Of a DNA stretch of 64,000 nucleotides, positions 63,459 to 64,000 are shown in pieces. Within the stretch, counting starts at the first letter, position 1, and every line of letters starts with the position of its first letter. Under the pieces are notes generated by a model that had not been told where the DNA came from, ran no database searches, and saw only the letters and a list, made by a program, of their open reading frames with translations. The position numbers were made by a program, and so were the translations under genes. This DNA comes from Marthasterias glacialis. Its lineage: Eukaryota; Echinodermata; Asteroidea; Forcipulatida; Asteriidae. The stretch is taken from assembly GCA_911728455.2 (NCBI GenBank), contig OU452233.1, positions 19,618,426-19,682,425 on the forward strand, given 5' to 3'.

Positions 63459-63665
63459 GTTGTAAGACGGAGGAGGCAACGTCGTCCTGGTGATGTCCTT
63501 CGAATCAAACTGGTTAAAGGCACCAAGGGGTTAGGTTTTAGTATCGCTGGAGGATGTGGGAATCAACACGTAGCTGGAGACAATGGTATTTTTGTTACAA
63601 AGATTATCGATGGGGGTGCTGCACAGATGGATGGCAACCTTCAGATGGGGGATAAGATTATAGCA
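63459..63665 (+). CDS. dlg1: DLG exon: PDZ1-PDZ2 linker and first half of PDZ2
   Basis: The exon has 207 bases, phase 0/0, acceptor TTGGCAG and donor GCA|GTAAGT, with 69 codons. A basic linker [15 protein letters not shown] leads into [17 protein letters not shown], the PDZ2 GLGF loop, then [20 protein letters not shown] and [17 protein letters not shown]. It is nearly colinear with [20 protein letters not shown] of vertebrate DLGs; [11 protein letters not shown] replaces [11 protein letters not shown]. The donor sits after DKIIA, where vertebrate genes also split DKLLA|VN. PDZ2 continues beyond 64000. Confidence 0.97.
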
Positions 63666-64000
63666 GTAAGTACCAATATCTAAGACTGTAGCTTAAGGGG
63701 TAAAGATGTCTTAGTAGAATGCAGGAGGTTTGAAGTTTAAGCTCCACATGAATCGACTGTTGTTTGTGTGTTGATCAGCAGAACTCAAAAAACTGAAAAC
63801 CTTTATTACACTGTCATGTTTTTTGTGTGTTTTCTGTGTGGAGTACAAAATGATTAGAAACTCATTTTAACTTAATCAAAAAGGGGTCATTAACCTTCCA
63901 AAAGGGTTGTATTGATTTGAAGAGAAGAAAAACTAGATGGTTTAACCCTAACAAAAATCTATACAGTATTTGTAGATATAATAAGTTTACGTTTCTTTAA
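63666..64000 (+). other. dlg1: DLG intron 7, partial
   Basis: It starts GTAAGT and continues past the window. No feature was seen; the rest of PDZ2, PDZ3, SH3 and GK must lie to the right. Confidence 0.9.

Overview
This is a 64 kb, AT-rich, intron-dominated stretch of an animal genome. It carries the 5' part of one recognisable gene on the + strand: a Discs-large (DLG/SAP97/PSD-95 family) membrane-associated scaffold. Six exons are secure by protein similarity and clean GT-AG boundaries: 36958-37095, 60174-60257, 61888-61932, 62467-62591, 63203-63305 and 63459-63665. They encode the MAGUK N-terminal PEST-like linker, all of PDZ1 and the first half of PDZ2. The gene runs off the right edge before PDZ3, SH3 and GK. 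A first coding exon at 8405-8542 (good Kozak ATG, in-frame upstream stop, phase-0 donor) fits the phase-0 acceptor at 36958. That is where vertebrate DLG genes splice alternative N-termini onto the KYRYQDED-type exon.

The organism is probably a marine invertebrate, perhaps an echinoderm or another deuterostome. The linker keeps features of vertebrate DLG1/2/4, the introns are 23-28 kb, small non-autonomous DNA elements and a tRNA-derived SINE-like sequence are present, and TACATGTA-type palindromes are abundant. This placement is inference.

Layout. 1-8404: non-coding upstream DNA with a small inverted-repeat element (2711-2839) and a 10-copy 47-bp minisatellite (4721-5194). 8405-8542: candidate first exon. 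8543-36957: intron 1, with two copies of one ~770-bp terminal-inverted-repeat element (12241-12998 and 18490-19273), a second possible short first exon (16596-16625), and 15-bp and 66-bp arrays. 37096-60173: intron 2, with a TATA-containing CpG-bearing patch near 40150, a ~38-copy 15-bp array (49231-49808), a tRNA-like element (50484-50556), a 255-bp foldback (50791-51045) and a 12-copy 78-bp array (54448-55371) lying in a possible phase 0/0 cassette exon. 60174-64000: the compact exon cluster.

The main points for a second look are in intron 2. Both large arrays reiterate a pyrimidine tract followed by AG on the transcribed strand, so each is an array of 3'-splice-site-like sequences. The 78-bp array can also be read as a 314-codon in-frame exon. 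No other protein-coding gene, rRNA or CRISPR could be supported, and the remaining open frames look like chance frames.
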